From contig BGZK01000100.1 in the NCBI GenBank assembly GCA_005406025.1, positions 62,001-126,000 on the forward strand: a stretch of DNA of 64,000 nucleotides. The letters are read 5' to 3'. Shown here piece by piece: positions 12,539 to 25,503 of the stretch (within the stretch, counting starts at the first letter, position 1; the number at the start of each line of letters is the position of its first letter). Source of the DNA: Eumeta japonica. Taxonomy: Eukaryota > Arthropoda > Insecta > Lepidoptera > Psychidae. Both the position numbers and the translations under genes were made by a program. Under the pieces are notes generated by a model. That model was not told the DNA's origin. It worked only from the letters and a program-made list of their open reading frames with translations, and did no database searches.

Positions 12539-15500
12539 ATGAATGAAATTGACGACAAATTTTATTATGTTTATAGTTCATCCTTGGATCACAAAGTAGA
12601 AATAAAAATGTATGTATTTTTACATTAAATGCAATTTCTAATGAATCAATATGGATTATTAAAACTTTATTTATTCTCTCCAGTGGCACTTTAGAAGGGA
12701 AGCGCCCAAAACCAGAATATGATAAGCTCCTTTCTGATCCTATGCTAAAATTCTCAGGGCTTTATCAAGAAGGATGTTCAGATTTATATGTAACTTGTCA
12801 AATTTTAAATGATGGGGTACCATTGGCTTTGCCAGTGACAACTTCCTACAAAGCATTTACAAACAGATGGAAGTGAGTACTATAATACATGTATTTCAAA
12901 TGGCATTGCTTTCTAAACTATAATTTATTGTTTGAGTGAAAATATCCCGCATTTTAAGTATTATCATTAGGATCCTTTATTGAATTATTTATGTAAAATA
13001 TATAAATTTTATTTAAGCTGGAATGAATGGGTGACTTTGCCAGTATATTACAGTGATTTGCCTAGAAATGCAACATTGGCTATGACGATTTATGATTGTG
13101 CTGGACCTGGCAAACTTATGGTTGTGGGAGGAACCACTATATCATTATTTGGGAAACATGGAATGTTCAGACAGGTAAGTACATAATTATTGAAAGGGAA
13201 ATAATTCAGAAGACACTGACTTTCCTATACACATTTAACTCGGTATAAAGGAGGTCGGGTATCTCATACCCGCCGATTTGTAAAACGCTGAATATTTTTT
13301 AATTGTGCGATTCCTGGAACTGCTGGCTCGGTAGCTGGAAGAAGCGGTGTGGAGAGTGATTTTAAGCAACAGAACCAGTGTTACTCCGGCGGCGAAGTAA
13401 ACTATACGTGTGCAAACATAGTTTACTCCATCGCCGGGCGGTTACGTAATACCCAACCTCATAGTCGGTGTAACTATTTTGTGTTTTGGTTATGTTTTAG
13501 TTTTATGCATATAATAATTAAATTTCTTTGTTAAAAAAGACAGAAAGACAAAACATTCTTGCATCACATGCAAAAACCAAGATGTATGAAACATGTGTAA
13601 TTTGTCTGTGAAAACTGCTTCGGAAAAGAAATGTTTTTATAGATGTTTATAAATTATCAAAATCTGCAATTCTGTATTAAGGTGTGTCATACCCCCCTCA
13701 CAGCTGATGTTACAATTTTTCATGTCACTCACGCCGGTTAAATATTTCACACTTACTTTTGCCCACAGTTCTGACCATGTAGATATAAAATGAATTCTTT
13801 TATCTTTTACCTTTATAGCACTTGATCTCAGTTTCTTTCATTCTTTCTCTATTCTAATTAAGCAGATTCGAAAAGTACTTTTATTTCTATTATTCTAAAA
13901 ATGTAGTTATTTTTATTATTCTGGTATTCTAATAGTACTGAAAATATTGGACCAATTCTAGTCCAAGTTATCTTTCAATTTTAATCCCAGTCTTGCTTAC
14001 AATTCTGATCCTGATACATATTCATGTATATACATACAGTGGAATCTCAATTACTCAAACCCCGTTAAGTCGAAAAAAATTGCCATTCCCTTCCAATGAA
14101 CCCCTAAATATGCAGTATCTCGAATTATATCCTCGGTATCCTGAAATAATAGCAATAAATTCTAAAATGAATGTTTGGGTTCGGGGCTTCTAATCTATTG
14201 TTTTTGTCTTGTACACGTGCAATGAATATGAATACATTCATGAAACTTTCTAAGTAACACAGCTGTGAACGTTATGTTTGTTCCGTGTCGACAGTCATAT
14301 GTATCTCGAAGTTCTTGTTAAGTCGAAAACTCGTTAACTCAAATTATTTTGCATTTCCCTTGACATTCGAGTTATTAAGATTCTACTGTATGTATATATA
14401 TATGTGTGTGTAATTTATAAAAATGTACGTTATTCGATTCTAATCATTCTTTTAATTTTGATTCTAGTCTTGCTCTCTATCAAAAAATATGGTTTGTTAA
14501 ACTTATAGCAAAATAAGCTATTTGTTGGTAAGAACATCACTTGAGAATGACTGGACCTATTTGGCTAACTTATTTTTTAAAATGTCCATAATATTCCGAA
14601 TGAGATTATTAAAAATAAAATTTTAAATGTTGCATAGAAAATTTGAAAATTCAGGTAAAATTGATAGTGTTATTATGAGAATTAGTATTTTTGTAGGGAC
14701 TCATGACTGTAACCCACATGCCTGGGATGGTTTCTGAAAAAAACTTGACAATGAAAATAGGACCCTGAGGGTTCAGTACAAAATTAATTATGTATATAAA
14801 TATTTTATCCTTCAAGAGTTTTCATAGTTTTTGCCCAATGATTTTCGATACCGATAGTGACGAGATATTGGTCCCAGGAAATCCGAAACTCATGCTTTTT
14901 CTTTATTTAAAAAAAAAAAATTAAAAAAAAATATTTTATAATGTTTGTCAGTGACCCAAAAACAGGCATGTAAAATAAATAAATGGATTTTAGGACGTAA
15001 ATTAGAGAATTTAAAAGAGTTTAGCAAAGAGTACCATGTGACATATCAAAACAGATTTTGAGGATATTGTGTGAGGTGTTACTTCACAGAAATCCATAAT
15101 AGACACTTGCCTGCAACATGCAGCATGCAACCCACCGCTGATCCTCGAATCTGCCTTTCCACTACGAATGTCTATCCAAACAATTAAATATTGATTCGAG
15201 AGGATTGACAGATATCGAACACCTAAGTTCACCTAAGAACACAGGGTGTAAAGAGTGTACACTCCTTACTTTCTGGTGGATGTGACTATATGTAATTTCC
15301 TGAGAATGTGCCTAGTTGGCATAAAACATATGTAGAAATTATCATTATAACAATTAGCGGACTAAGATAATTATAAGAAATAAAATTAATACTTGTTTAG
15401 GTCTTCAATATCTGTCAATTCTCTCGAATAAATATTCAATTCTTTGGATAGAGATTCGTTGTGGAGAAGCAGATTCGAGGGTAAGCGGTGTGGGTTGCAT

Positions 15501-18500
15501 GCTGCATGTTAATGCATGTTGCAGGCAAGCATCTAGGTTGTGAGGGTCTTGAATATATTTTTTATAACCGTAAAGTAAATAGTTTTAAAGTTATTTAAGA
15601 AAATATATGAAAATCGACCATCCTCTATTATCTCCGGAACTATTGCACCTAAAATTAAAAAAAAATAGAAAATACTTTCTTATTTAGAAATTACTGAAAT
15701 ACTTATAAGAAGTCTATAGTTTACTTCATTTAGGTTCGTTTAAATACCCAGTGATGAAATACTAAGTACATGAGCGCATAGGTAGTACATATAATTTTAT
15801 TTTTTTTTAGTTTTACTCTATTGTAAAAGCAGTAATATATACAAGCTTTAAACTTGGCGTGATCTTATTGCAAATTTAAATAAAACAATAAATTCAGCCA
15901 AGTGGGAGTGGGACTCATGTGAACATCTGCAAATGAATAAATGAATTATTTCTTTTAAATACTCAACACAAATATATTATGTTATAGAAGGAACCATCGG
16001 TGTGTGAGTCCTACTTGCACTTGGCCCGTTTCAAGTGTAAATCAAAACTATCATTAGTAAAATATGTATTAATACGTTTCACATGGGTAAAATATTGTTT
16101 TTATAATTATAATCCACATAGTATGTTATTTAAAAAAATATCTTGTAACATTCTATATTTTAATGTGGTTAAAAAAATCTGTGTGGTAGTTTAATCATAA
16201 ATGACTACTGTGATATTGAACAAACAGACTTGATCACCGAACTGCTCTATTTCTTTTAAGGAACCCTAAAAATAATGATAAATTGCGATAAAGTTAAAAT
16301 AACATTTCAAGATATGAGTTGAATTAATTATTTTTAACTATATCACATCAAGTGTACTCATTCAGTGTGTTGTTTATGTTACGTGACCGATGAAATATAT
16401 CTTTATCAGAGAAAGCGAAAGCGTATGGAAATTGCCATTTATGCAATAAGTGTTTGCTTTCATTCCAAAGTGGAATGACGTCTTTACAATACAATGTTTG
16501 TGTTCCTTTAGAATATCAATATGGGGAATGTTATATCTTTTAAAATAAATAAGTGTATTAAACATCTCAAATTTAATATAAAATGCAATTTTGTCTTTCG
16601 TAAAAAGGGTATGTTTGATTTGCGAGTATGGCCGGGAGTGGAGGGTAGCGAAAAAACTCCAGGAAAAGCTCCTGACAGAGGCAAAGAACAAATGCAACGC
16701 CTAGCTAAGTTGGCTAAAAAACATCGCAATGGTCACATTCCTAAGGTATGAATTATTAACAATTATGCACCATAGATCATGTCACTGAATTTCATCTCAC
16801 TTTTCGATCCTCATATTGATTAATCTGTAAGGAAGGATACTCGGAATTTATTAGGAGAGGATTCTCATTTCATTTTGATACATATTTCCATTATTTTATT
16901 ATTTACTGCTGTCAAAATAATAATTTGTTAGGGTTGCCTTCCTTGAAAATTGGATACTTTCGGTTACAGAATGTTTTAGAGTCTTTCAAATATCTTAATT
17001 TGTTGACTACTGACTTATAAATCAACATAATTTTAACTTGAATAATAAAAACTTAATAAAAAATTTAATAGTCTATTAAAATATCACATATTGTGCAATA
17101 GTTAATAGGCTTTTTCACTCTTATCTCTGTGAATAATTAAATTGTTTATAAACACTCAGTTTTACTTTTATTAAATTAGTAACAACTGAAAAGTAGTATA
17201 AAATTATTACTCCATGATTATTAATAATTGATCATTGTAGGTAACAGATACCTGTAAAGTTTGTTTGTAATTTGACCATAATTCAAGTAATTAAATTTAT
17301 GATTTGATTTATTAAAATAAAACAATACTCAGAATTTTTATTTCCCACCTTTTGAAAGGCTGGCAAAACACTAATGGTTCTGCTGAGGTGGCAGGTGTTC
17401 ATGGGCGGAGGTGGTCACCTACTCTAGTGGCTTGCATGCACATTTGCCCCTTAAAAGTTTTATTGAAAAATCTTTGTTTGTTAATGAATGAGTCTCACAT
17501 TAATCAACGTCATCTATTCAGGTGGACTGGCTAGATAGACTGACATTTAGAGAAATTGAAATGATCAATGAGAAAGAGAAAAGGACATCGGACTACATGT
17601 ATCTAATGATCGAGTTTCCGTCTGTGCAGATAGACAATATCAATGTGAGTATTGAAAATTTTTATTGTTACTATAGATTATACATATACTTTATTATACA
17701 CATATTCAATATTGCTTTAGTTACACTTTATTTAACATTAAAAAATAATTTAATTTCGTCATATTTAATTTTCATATATTATTCTGCAGTCTGTATGTTG
17801 TAATATGATGTATTTACATATTTTAAAAACTTTTCAGCATGCGGTAGTGTACTATGAACAAGACGGTGATGAGATGTATCAATTTCGAGCTCAAGCGGAT
17901 ATAGTTACTGTGCCTGATCATGAAATACTTCAGGTTGTATCACATATTGTGCACCACAATTTCACCTGACAATTAATTAAAAGAAATTAGATTACTTATA
18001 AATAATTTAGAATACTTCTGCATAGACAATATTTTTAGTCAAATGGCATTAGTATGTACTGGTTTTTGCCGAACTTAATCTAGATAAGGCAACGTATAAT
18101 TGTCTGCGAAAGTGTATTCTCTTGAATCTACTTAAAAGTTTTCCGTATGCTTTATTCATAATGAATGCAAACAGATCTTCACAGAAAATTTTATATTTAC
18201 ACTTTTGTTATTCTGTGGTATAATCGGAATGTGAGTTATCAGTAGTGTTTGTCCAACTCTCAGTCACAACATTGTTTTTAAGAAATCTCACTTGAAATCT
18301 GGTTCCGTTACATTACATTGTAAATTTGGTGATCTAAGTTTTTATAATAAAAAATAGGAATGCCAATCTTTAATTTAAATGAATGCGACGGTAGCTCATG
18401 AGATTTAAATGAATTCTTTCATCTTTTATATTGACCGACAACGCTATATCCCATGATTCCAATCTCAGTCCCGTTGTCGATTTCAATTGTAGTCTCGCTC

Positions 18501-21500
18501 TTATTCTAATTCTAGTTTCATTCTAGATTCCTGTTTTATCTTCAATGTAAATCCAATAAATTACTCTTACAAAAACCGAAAACAAACGTACTGCCATTAT
18601 TTTTTTTATGATTGCCCATGGTTCTTATCCCGATCCTGGTTCTGCTTGCACTCTCCATTCCGGACTGATGTTAAAATTGACCCTTCTTTGAACATTGCTG
18701 TTACTAATAACCAATTGTGTATGCTTAAGATGAAAAAATTCATCCTGAGTGTACACAAGCAAAACCACAAGCAAAAGTTAGTATTTTTATGAGTTATAAC
18801 TTATATATATATAAGTTGTAACTTATATATATAATTCTGATGTATAAATTATTGTACTGTAAAATTTCAGTTAATTCTGTTCAGCTATTAGAGCTAGACA
18901 GATTATCAAAGATCAAAAGTTTCACATTTATACTATAAATATGCATAAAATAATAATCTAATCACATTAAGATATAAATAATACAACTACATTAAAGTGT
19001 AGGTATAGCTGTCTCAGGCTTTTTGTCTCCCACCTGTTGAGTTTGTCTATCGTCCATGACCATGAATTAGAACATTACCTAATTAAATAAATATTATATT
19101 AAAGTGACTATTGTCGATTAAATATAATAGTTGGGTATATGGTGTTGCAGAATTTGATGTAGAACAGTAAAAGGCCAATGTTTTTCATACATTATTGTTA
19201 TATGTATGAAACAGGCCAGTACATGCAAAAATATCTATTCTGCTGGCAATTTTTGTCAACTTCCTTGACAAATATCATGACAGCTCAGATCCTAAAGTCG
19301 AAGCATAATGCTAACATTATGATTATAAATTATCTAAATAGATCACTGAATATTATAAGTTACCTAAATAACTTATAGTGTTTCTTAATAAATATGCTAT
19401 TAGGAGTACAAATAAATTTCCGCCGTTTTGAGAGAGATGGCATGGCACGAGGCTTACGTTAGAATTCGCAGATGATAAAGGGCTTGAAAATTAGGTTCCT
19501 CATTCAACAACATAACCCTATCATATTATTAACTTCATATTTGCATCGTATATGTTTTTTATCTAAAAATGTCTAAATTTGAGTCAAATAAGCGTCTTTT
19601 GCGGAAACTTTTAATTTAGTTCTTTTATTTAAAAAAATTTTACCCTAAAGGCCAACTCTGCAACTTCCCGCTAATTTTATCCGTTTCGTAGTTATTTCAA
19701 AAAAACGGTTTGTTTCGATTTTTTTTGACAACGATTTCTCGCAAACGAATCAACCGATTTTGACCCAGTTTGCGGCAATCGACGTGTTTTTACAGGGTCA
19801 AGAGCTGGGTAGAATTTGAAATCGATCGGTCAAGCCGTTTCGTAGTTATTCCAAAAAAACTTTGGTTTTATATAATTTTTTTATCTTCTACAGGAAAATC
19901 TTGTTGAAAGCAAACACCATCGTCTGGCTCGATCACTTCGTTCTGGTGTATCAGATCGTGATTCTAAACCGACTGCCGTTGAAAGAGATCAATTGGCTGC
20001 TATCATAGCTTCACCACCAGGTCGTGCGCTATCTGCAGATGAGCAAGATCTAGTGTGGAAATTCAGATTCTATCTCTCTAGTCACCGACGCGCACTCACT
20101 AAGTTTTTAGAATGTGTAAATTGGAACAGAGCTGGTAAATTTTCATTTTTATTTTGACTGTGGATAAAAGCGTGATCAACTATGCTTACGGTTAATAATT
20201 TAGTAGACTAAGAGCCACGTCAACAGGATTTTATTAAAATTTTGCAATGACTTGAAAAATATTTTTTTAGATAAGTACTTAAAATAATTTGTACATTTTG
20301 TATTATTATTTGGGACTTTTTTAAAGTATTTAGATTCTTCCTAAATATTGAAAAGTTTATACGAATTTGTTGAACACTGACAATGACATCTTATGACTGT
20401 CAATAATGAATTCTATGAGTATATTCTTAGTCCTCTATAAACTTTTCGTTTTCAATATTTATGTATGAAGTAATAACTCAAATCTTCTAAAACAAAGACA
20501 AAATTTAATTTTCTTCCATGTTCTATCAGAACAAATGTATCCATTTCTTTTATGATATATCTTTAATGTTTATTATAACTTCCCACACAGAAATTCCTAT
20601 CAATTATATAACTAAATAAATAATCACATCACTAGTGTATTACTAGTACAAATTAATAGAATCTTTATGCTCAGTTATCTAGATGTTTCAAGTGCTATTT
20701 ATGTATTATAGTAGTTATTACGTGTTTAAAAAACCAAGTGCTCAGGACCTTCCTAAAAGTATACTCATAATACCGCCACATTCAAGTAAGCATAATTTTA
20801 TAACAATATTACTCCACCTCCAATTTAGAATACTCAATATGCCAAGACATTCAAACAGTGCCACCGGCTTATTTAGCAATTAATGATTACTTAATAAATA
20901 TATATTTTTAATTTCTTTACCCCAATTATCACTAAATTATATTTAATGTTTTACTTGAAAAATATGTTAAAAATTATAAACAGAAATACAAAAATTTATT
21001 ATTTTCTAATCTTCTGTAATCAGTTTAAAATAACACTAATTTAATTCATTTAGTATTAATAGTTCTAATATGTCTTTTAGTTTTTTTAAAATAAAATGCT
21101 GTTATTTGGAGTAAAATATTACAGGTGAGGTGCGTCAGGCATTAGCAATGATGCAGCAATGGGCACCCATGGATGTAGAAGATGCATTAGAACTGCTCAC
21201 TCCCAAATTTACGCATCCTGCTGTCAGGAAGTACGAATTTTTCATATTCCTAAATTGACATGCTATTTATTACTATTATATTCAAGCTAGTAATTGATAA
21301 TCATAATATCTGTTTATTTAATAATATATTTTATGTTAATAGTTTTCAAACTCTTATGATATGGCGAAATGAACTATACTAACTCTTTGTATATACAATC
21401 ACCTTGTCTCAGAAAGAAGTGTTAAAGTTATTTAAATAAAATTATATTAAGTGGATAATAACAAATGTCAAGACCATATGTACTTACATTAAGTATATTG

Positions 21501-24500
21501 GCCAGTTTTTAAGTGTAACATGAACTTTTAGACATTAAAGTTATTTTAGATACATATCTTCATAGCAAAATAATTTGACATATCATGAAAGAAGTTTCTT
21601 TTCATAAAGTACTTAATCTATTAATGATTTTTTAAATATTTTGTAATCTAAATACTAAGAGACCTACTTGGAAGATAATTGGTTGCTTTATGAAACTGGA
21701 AGTTAACTTTATTCAGAATGACCACTATGGAAGCATCCACCATATTTTTATTTAAAATTTTTTATCAATCAACTTCATCGGTATATAAACATTAGTTGCC
21801 AGACTACACTTTCGGTCTTCCTTTACTTCTTAGTCAATTTTTATGCATTACCTATCACATTCCAGGATCTTTACTTAAAGTGAAACTAAGGCTTATTTCG
21901 CATAAAAATTTGATTGCTGGGAATAAATGAAATCAATCGTTAACTATGACTTAGATTTTTATGGAAATATGTTGCTAAGAAGTAATATGTAATAAGAGAT
22001 AAAAAAAAAATGTTACAATAAAATAAGAAATTCATCTTAGTATTGTACTAAAATTCAAATTTGGAATAAAATATAGTTGCTACATGCCATCCAAGGCCTT
22101 CTCTATTTCAGCCTTACAAATGCTATATTAAAATTATACAATATTCCAAAATGCATATTTTAAAGTATAAGTGGCTAATTAATTATTTTTTCATTAATGC
22201 TAGATATGCAATATCAAGACTTCAACAAGCTCCAGATGAAGATCTCTTACTGTATTTGCTACAGCTTGTACAGGCACTGAAATATGAGGATTATCGTGAA
22301 ATACAAGATGGTGAGTTTTTGTTCAAGTCACATGTACATTATCATTTTTGAGTTTATGTATATGTCACCAACTACAAAAATAAGTAAATGTTGTAAATAT
22401 TTCAATAATAATATAATATTTGTATGAACTCTTAAATTTTTTTTTCAGTATATAATATAGCTTTCTTAATGTACAGTATTTAGTAATCTAAGAGGTTTTT
22501 AACTAATGTAGGCAAGTTTTGAAATGCAGTTTTCTTTTTGAAATTTTTTTTTTTTTTTAATTTTGAATTGTAATCTTTTATTATTATTTTTATTTGACTT
22601 TATATACTTAGGCCTATCTGTGGGTTCATTAAGGCGCTTGATTATCTAAAGGTATAATTTAATGTTTCTTTAAAATTTTAGATGATTGATTATATCACAT
22701 CCTAATAACAACCAACAAAACAACTTTATTTCTTTTTCTGAATCTTAACCATAGTAAACTTGAACAATTTAATCATGAACTTCATGGTATTTTAGTTTGT
22801 TTCATACAAAAACCTTAAAGTATTTTTAAATGAACTGTGGAAATATGTGCCAATCGTTGATGTTTGCTGAAAAAAAATTTTTTCAACTTCTTTTGTCTGT
22901 ATGGAGTGCCCCGCCTAAAATATTTATTTTTGTTATTTAATCACCAAACTAAGTAACGGATTATTGAAGACACCTACACTATAAATTTCGTCAATATACG
23001 TCTAGCAGTTTTTGAATAAAATGCCTGCGAAGTACAAATGGACGAACATGACGAAACTATAAGGATTCCGTTTTTGCCATTTTGACTCGAAACCCTAACA
23101 ATAATATTAGGGACATCTGAAACCCATCATCTGGTGGTACCTATTGAACAATTATAATTACCATCGACATTCTACTTTCTCTACACTACAGATTATCTTC
23201 TAAAATCACCTGTTGTATGCATAATAGAACATGTTGATTACTGATTTCTTTTGGATGGAAAACAGTTTCTTAACTGTACGGTACAACGCACGAAACTCAG
23301 TCGCTGTGAAGTTAGTCACGAAAGCGTCCAGTAGCGTAAAATTGGCATGCGGCGAGAAGAAGGAAGGGTTATGGAGCGTCAAACCTGCGCATTATGTCAT
23401 TCGCAGGCAATTTAGAGTGGCAAAGTTTCGTGCATTGTACTATACTAAACGTGTATCCCCAACAGTCCAAAAGAAGTATTACTTCAATAAATCTTATATT
23501 TTAGTTTGGTACAAAACTTTTAACAAATCATATTGATACATAAATAAAAATGTACCAATGCCAATTTACTTTAATAATAACCTGTAAGTATATTCATAAT
23601 TTACTTATAAGCTAATTATTAAGGACAATTTTTAAATATGAAAAAACAAATATGTCTCTAATCTTTTTAATTTTCATTTCATTATGGAAGCTATCATTTG
23701 TAGGCTGTATAAATTACATTTACATCAATGTGAAAATTTACATAAGTTATCTCTTTTAGAAAATTGACTGTTGTAATTTTCCATTAGTGTAAATAGTTTT
23801 TTCATGTAATACACAAACATTTTGCACTAATAATTTAAGAATCCAGAATTTTTCATTATAAAAATCTAATCTCTCAGTGCTCATATTATATTTTGACAGA
23901 ATACACAAGAATATCATGTGGTAGGGAGGCCGTGTATTCAGATGCCGAGGGTAAACTACTGCAGAGTGGTCAACATCGAGGCAGCCAGGCTAGTCTCCTT
24001 TCTAGTGCAGGTTTAGTTCTTGTTTTTGTCTAATTTTAACTGGACACTTTGCAACGCTGAAAACATTACCCTCTTAGAGATAATGATTTTCAATTGAAGT
24101 TTTCTTGAAATGGAACTTTAAAAAAAAAAACGTTTAATATTCTGCTATGAAGCAGACAGACCCCAGACTATAATTTTTCTTATGCCATTTTTGACGGGTT
24201 TTCTAAATGTAATTTTGGAATAACAAATGTCCCATTTTCCTTAAAACATTTTTAACACTTAGAATGTAAAAGTCTATCACTATATTCCCAGAGTGCATAC
24301 CATCAGCACCTCATACAAGTGAAATTTATCCAATATTCGAATAATAAATTACAAATTATCTAAAAGAACGATTGCAGTTGTAATTTCAATATTAGAAAAA
24401 AATGGCAATAATACACCCATACATTCTTCCCCTTTTTTTACTTTATGTGATAATTTCGATTATAATAAAATAATTATCTGCCAACATCTCAGATGGCTAG

Positions 24501-25472
24501 ACGAACAATTTAATGTGTGCTTTACAGCTATTCGGGAATTGATTTCTTTTACGTATATCAAAATGGAAATTATGGAATTTAGCTGTGAACATCTTTTTAG
24601 AGTGGAAATTAAAAAAAATGTGTGTGTGTGTGTGTGTGTGTATTAGTGTACACATGTAAGAAGTAAAACTTCTTTATGACATCATTTTCCGAAATATGAT
24701 CCACTATTTACAAATTTACAGAAATTGGTTGAATAAAGCTAAATAGATAAAGTTTAAGCAAAAAAAAAATTCATTCAGTATTAAATTAACGCTATTTTAT
24801 TATCATAGACATGCATACAAATAATATAATTATTTCACCTTATTATTGCTATTAGGATTATTATAGTATTTCATTAATTATGATAGAATTATTATTATTA
24901 TTGTTATTATTATTATATATTTTTGCAAGTAATGGCTTATGGTAACTAAAATATGAAATATGTGGTTTACATTTCATGGAATTTAGTGACCTAATAAAAA
25001 CTCCATCAATTGTAGTGCCATAGGATCTTGTTGTTGATGTTTGAGGACTGTTTTTCACAGATAAATTCTATATATTATAAAAAAATGTACCTATCTATGT
25101 TTTCATTTTCTATCTGTGTGCAGTTAATTTTAAAATGATTGTTCTTTTTATTATTACAATTAATTGATGTTTACTAGATTAACAGTCCTACTAATTAATA
25201 ATTACGAGTTTTAATGAAATTATATAGATTTAACAATACTTAAATCAAAAACTGAGGTTAATCTGAAATAACCAAAAAAAATACCATAATCACGCCAACG
25301 TGTTGGATGTATTAAAAAAGACAATGTGGTGTCATGGGACACCAGGTAGGAACGAAGTTCCTTCGGCTAATGTAGAATCGACACAATTTGCAAAAAATGA
25401 TTAAATATAAATAGAATTATTAATACTAATAACATGTATATATATTTAGGACAGAATTGACAGAAAGTTTCG

Positions 25473-25503
<31 letters not shown>

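Noticed and set aside
17352..17534. Open frame just upstream of Vps34 exon 5
   Set aside because: Most of it is the SINE/LINE-tail repeat at 17350-17460 reading into the exon.
23231..23536. 101-codon open frame at 23.2-23.5 kb
   Set aside because: It coincides with MITE-like family A; the other copies do not keep the frame.
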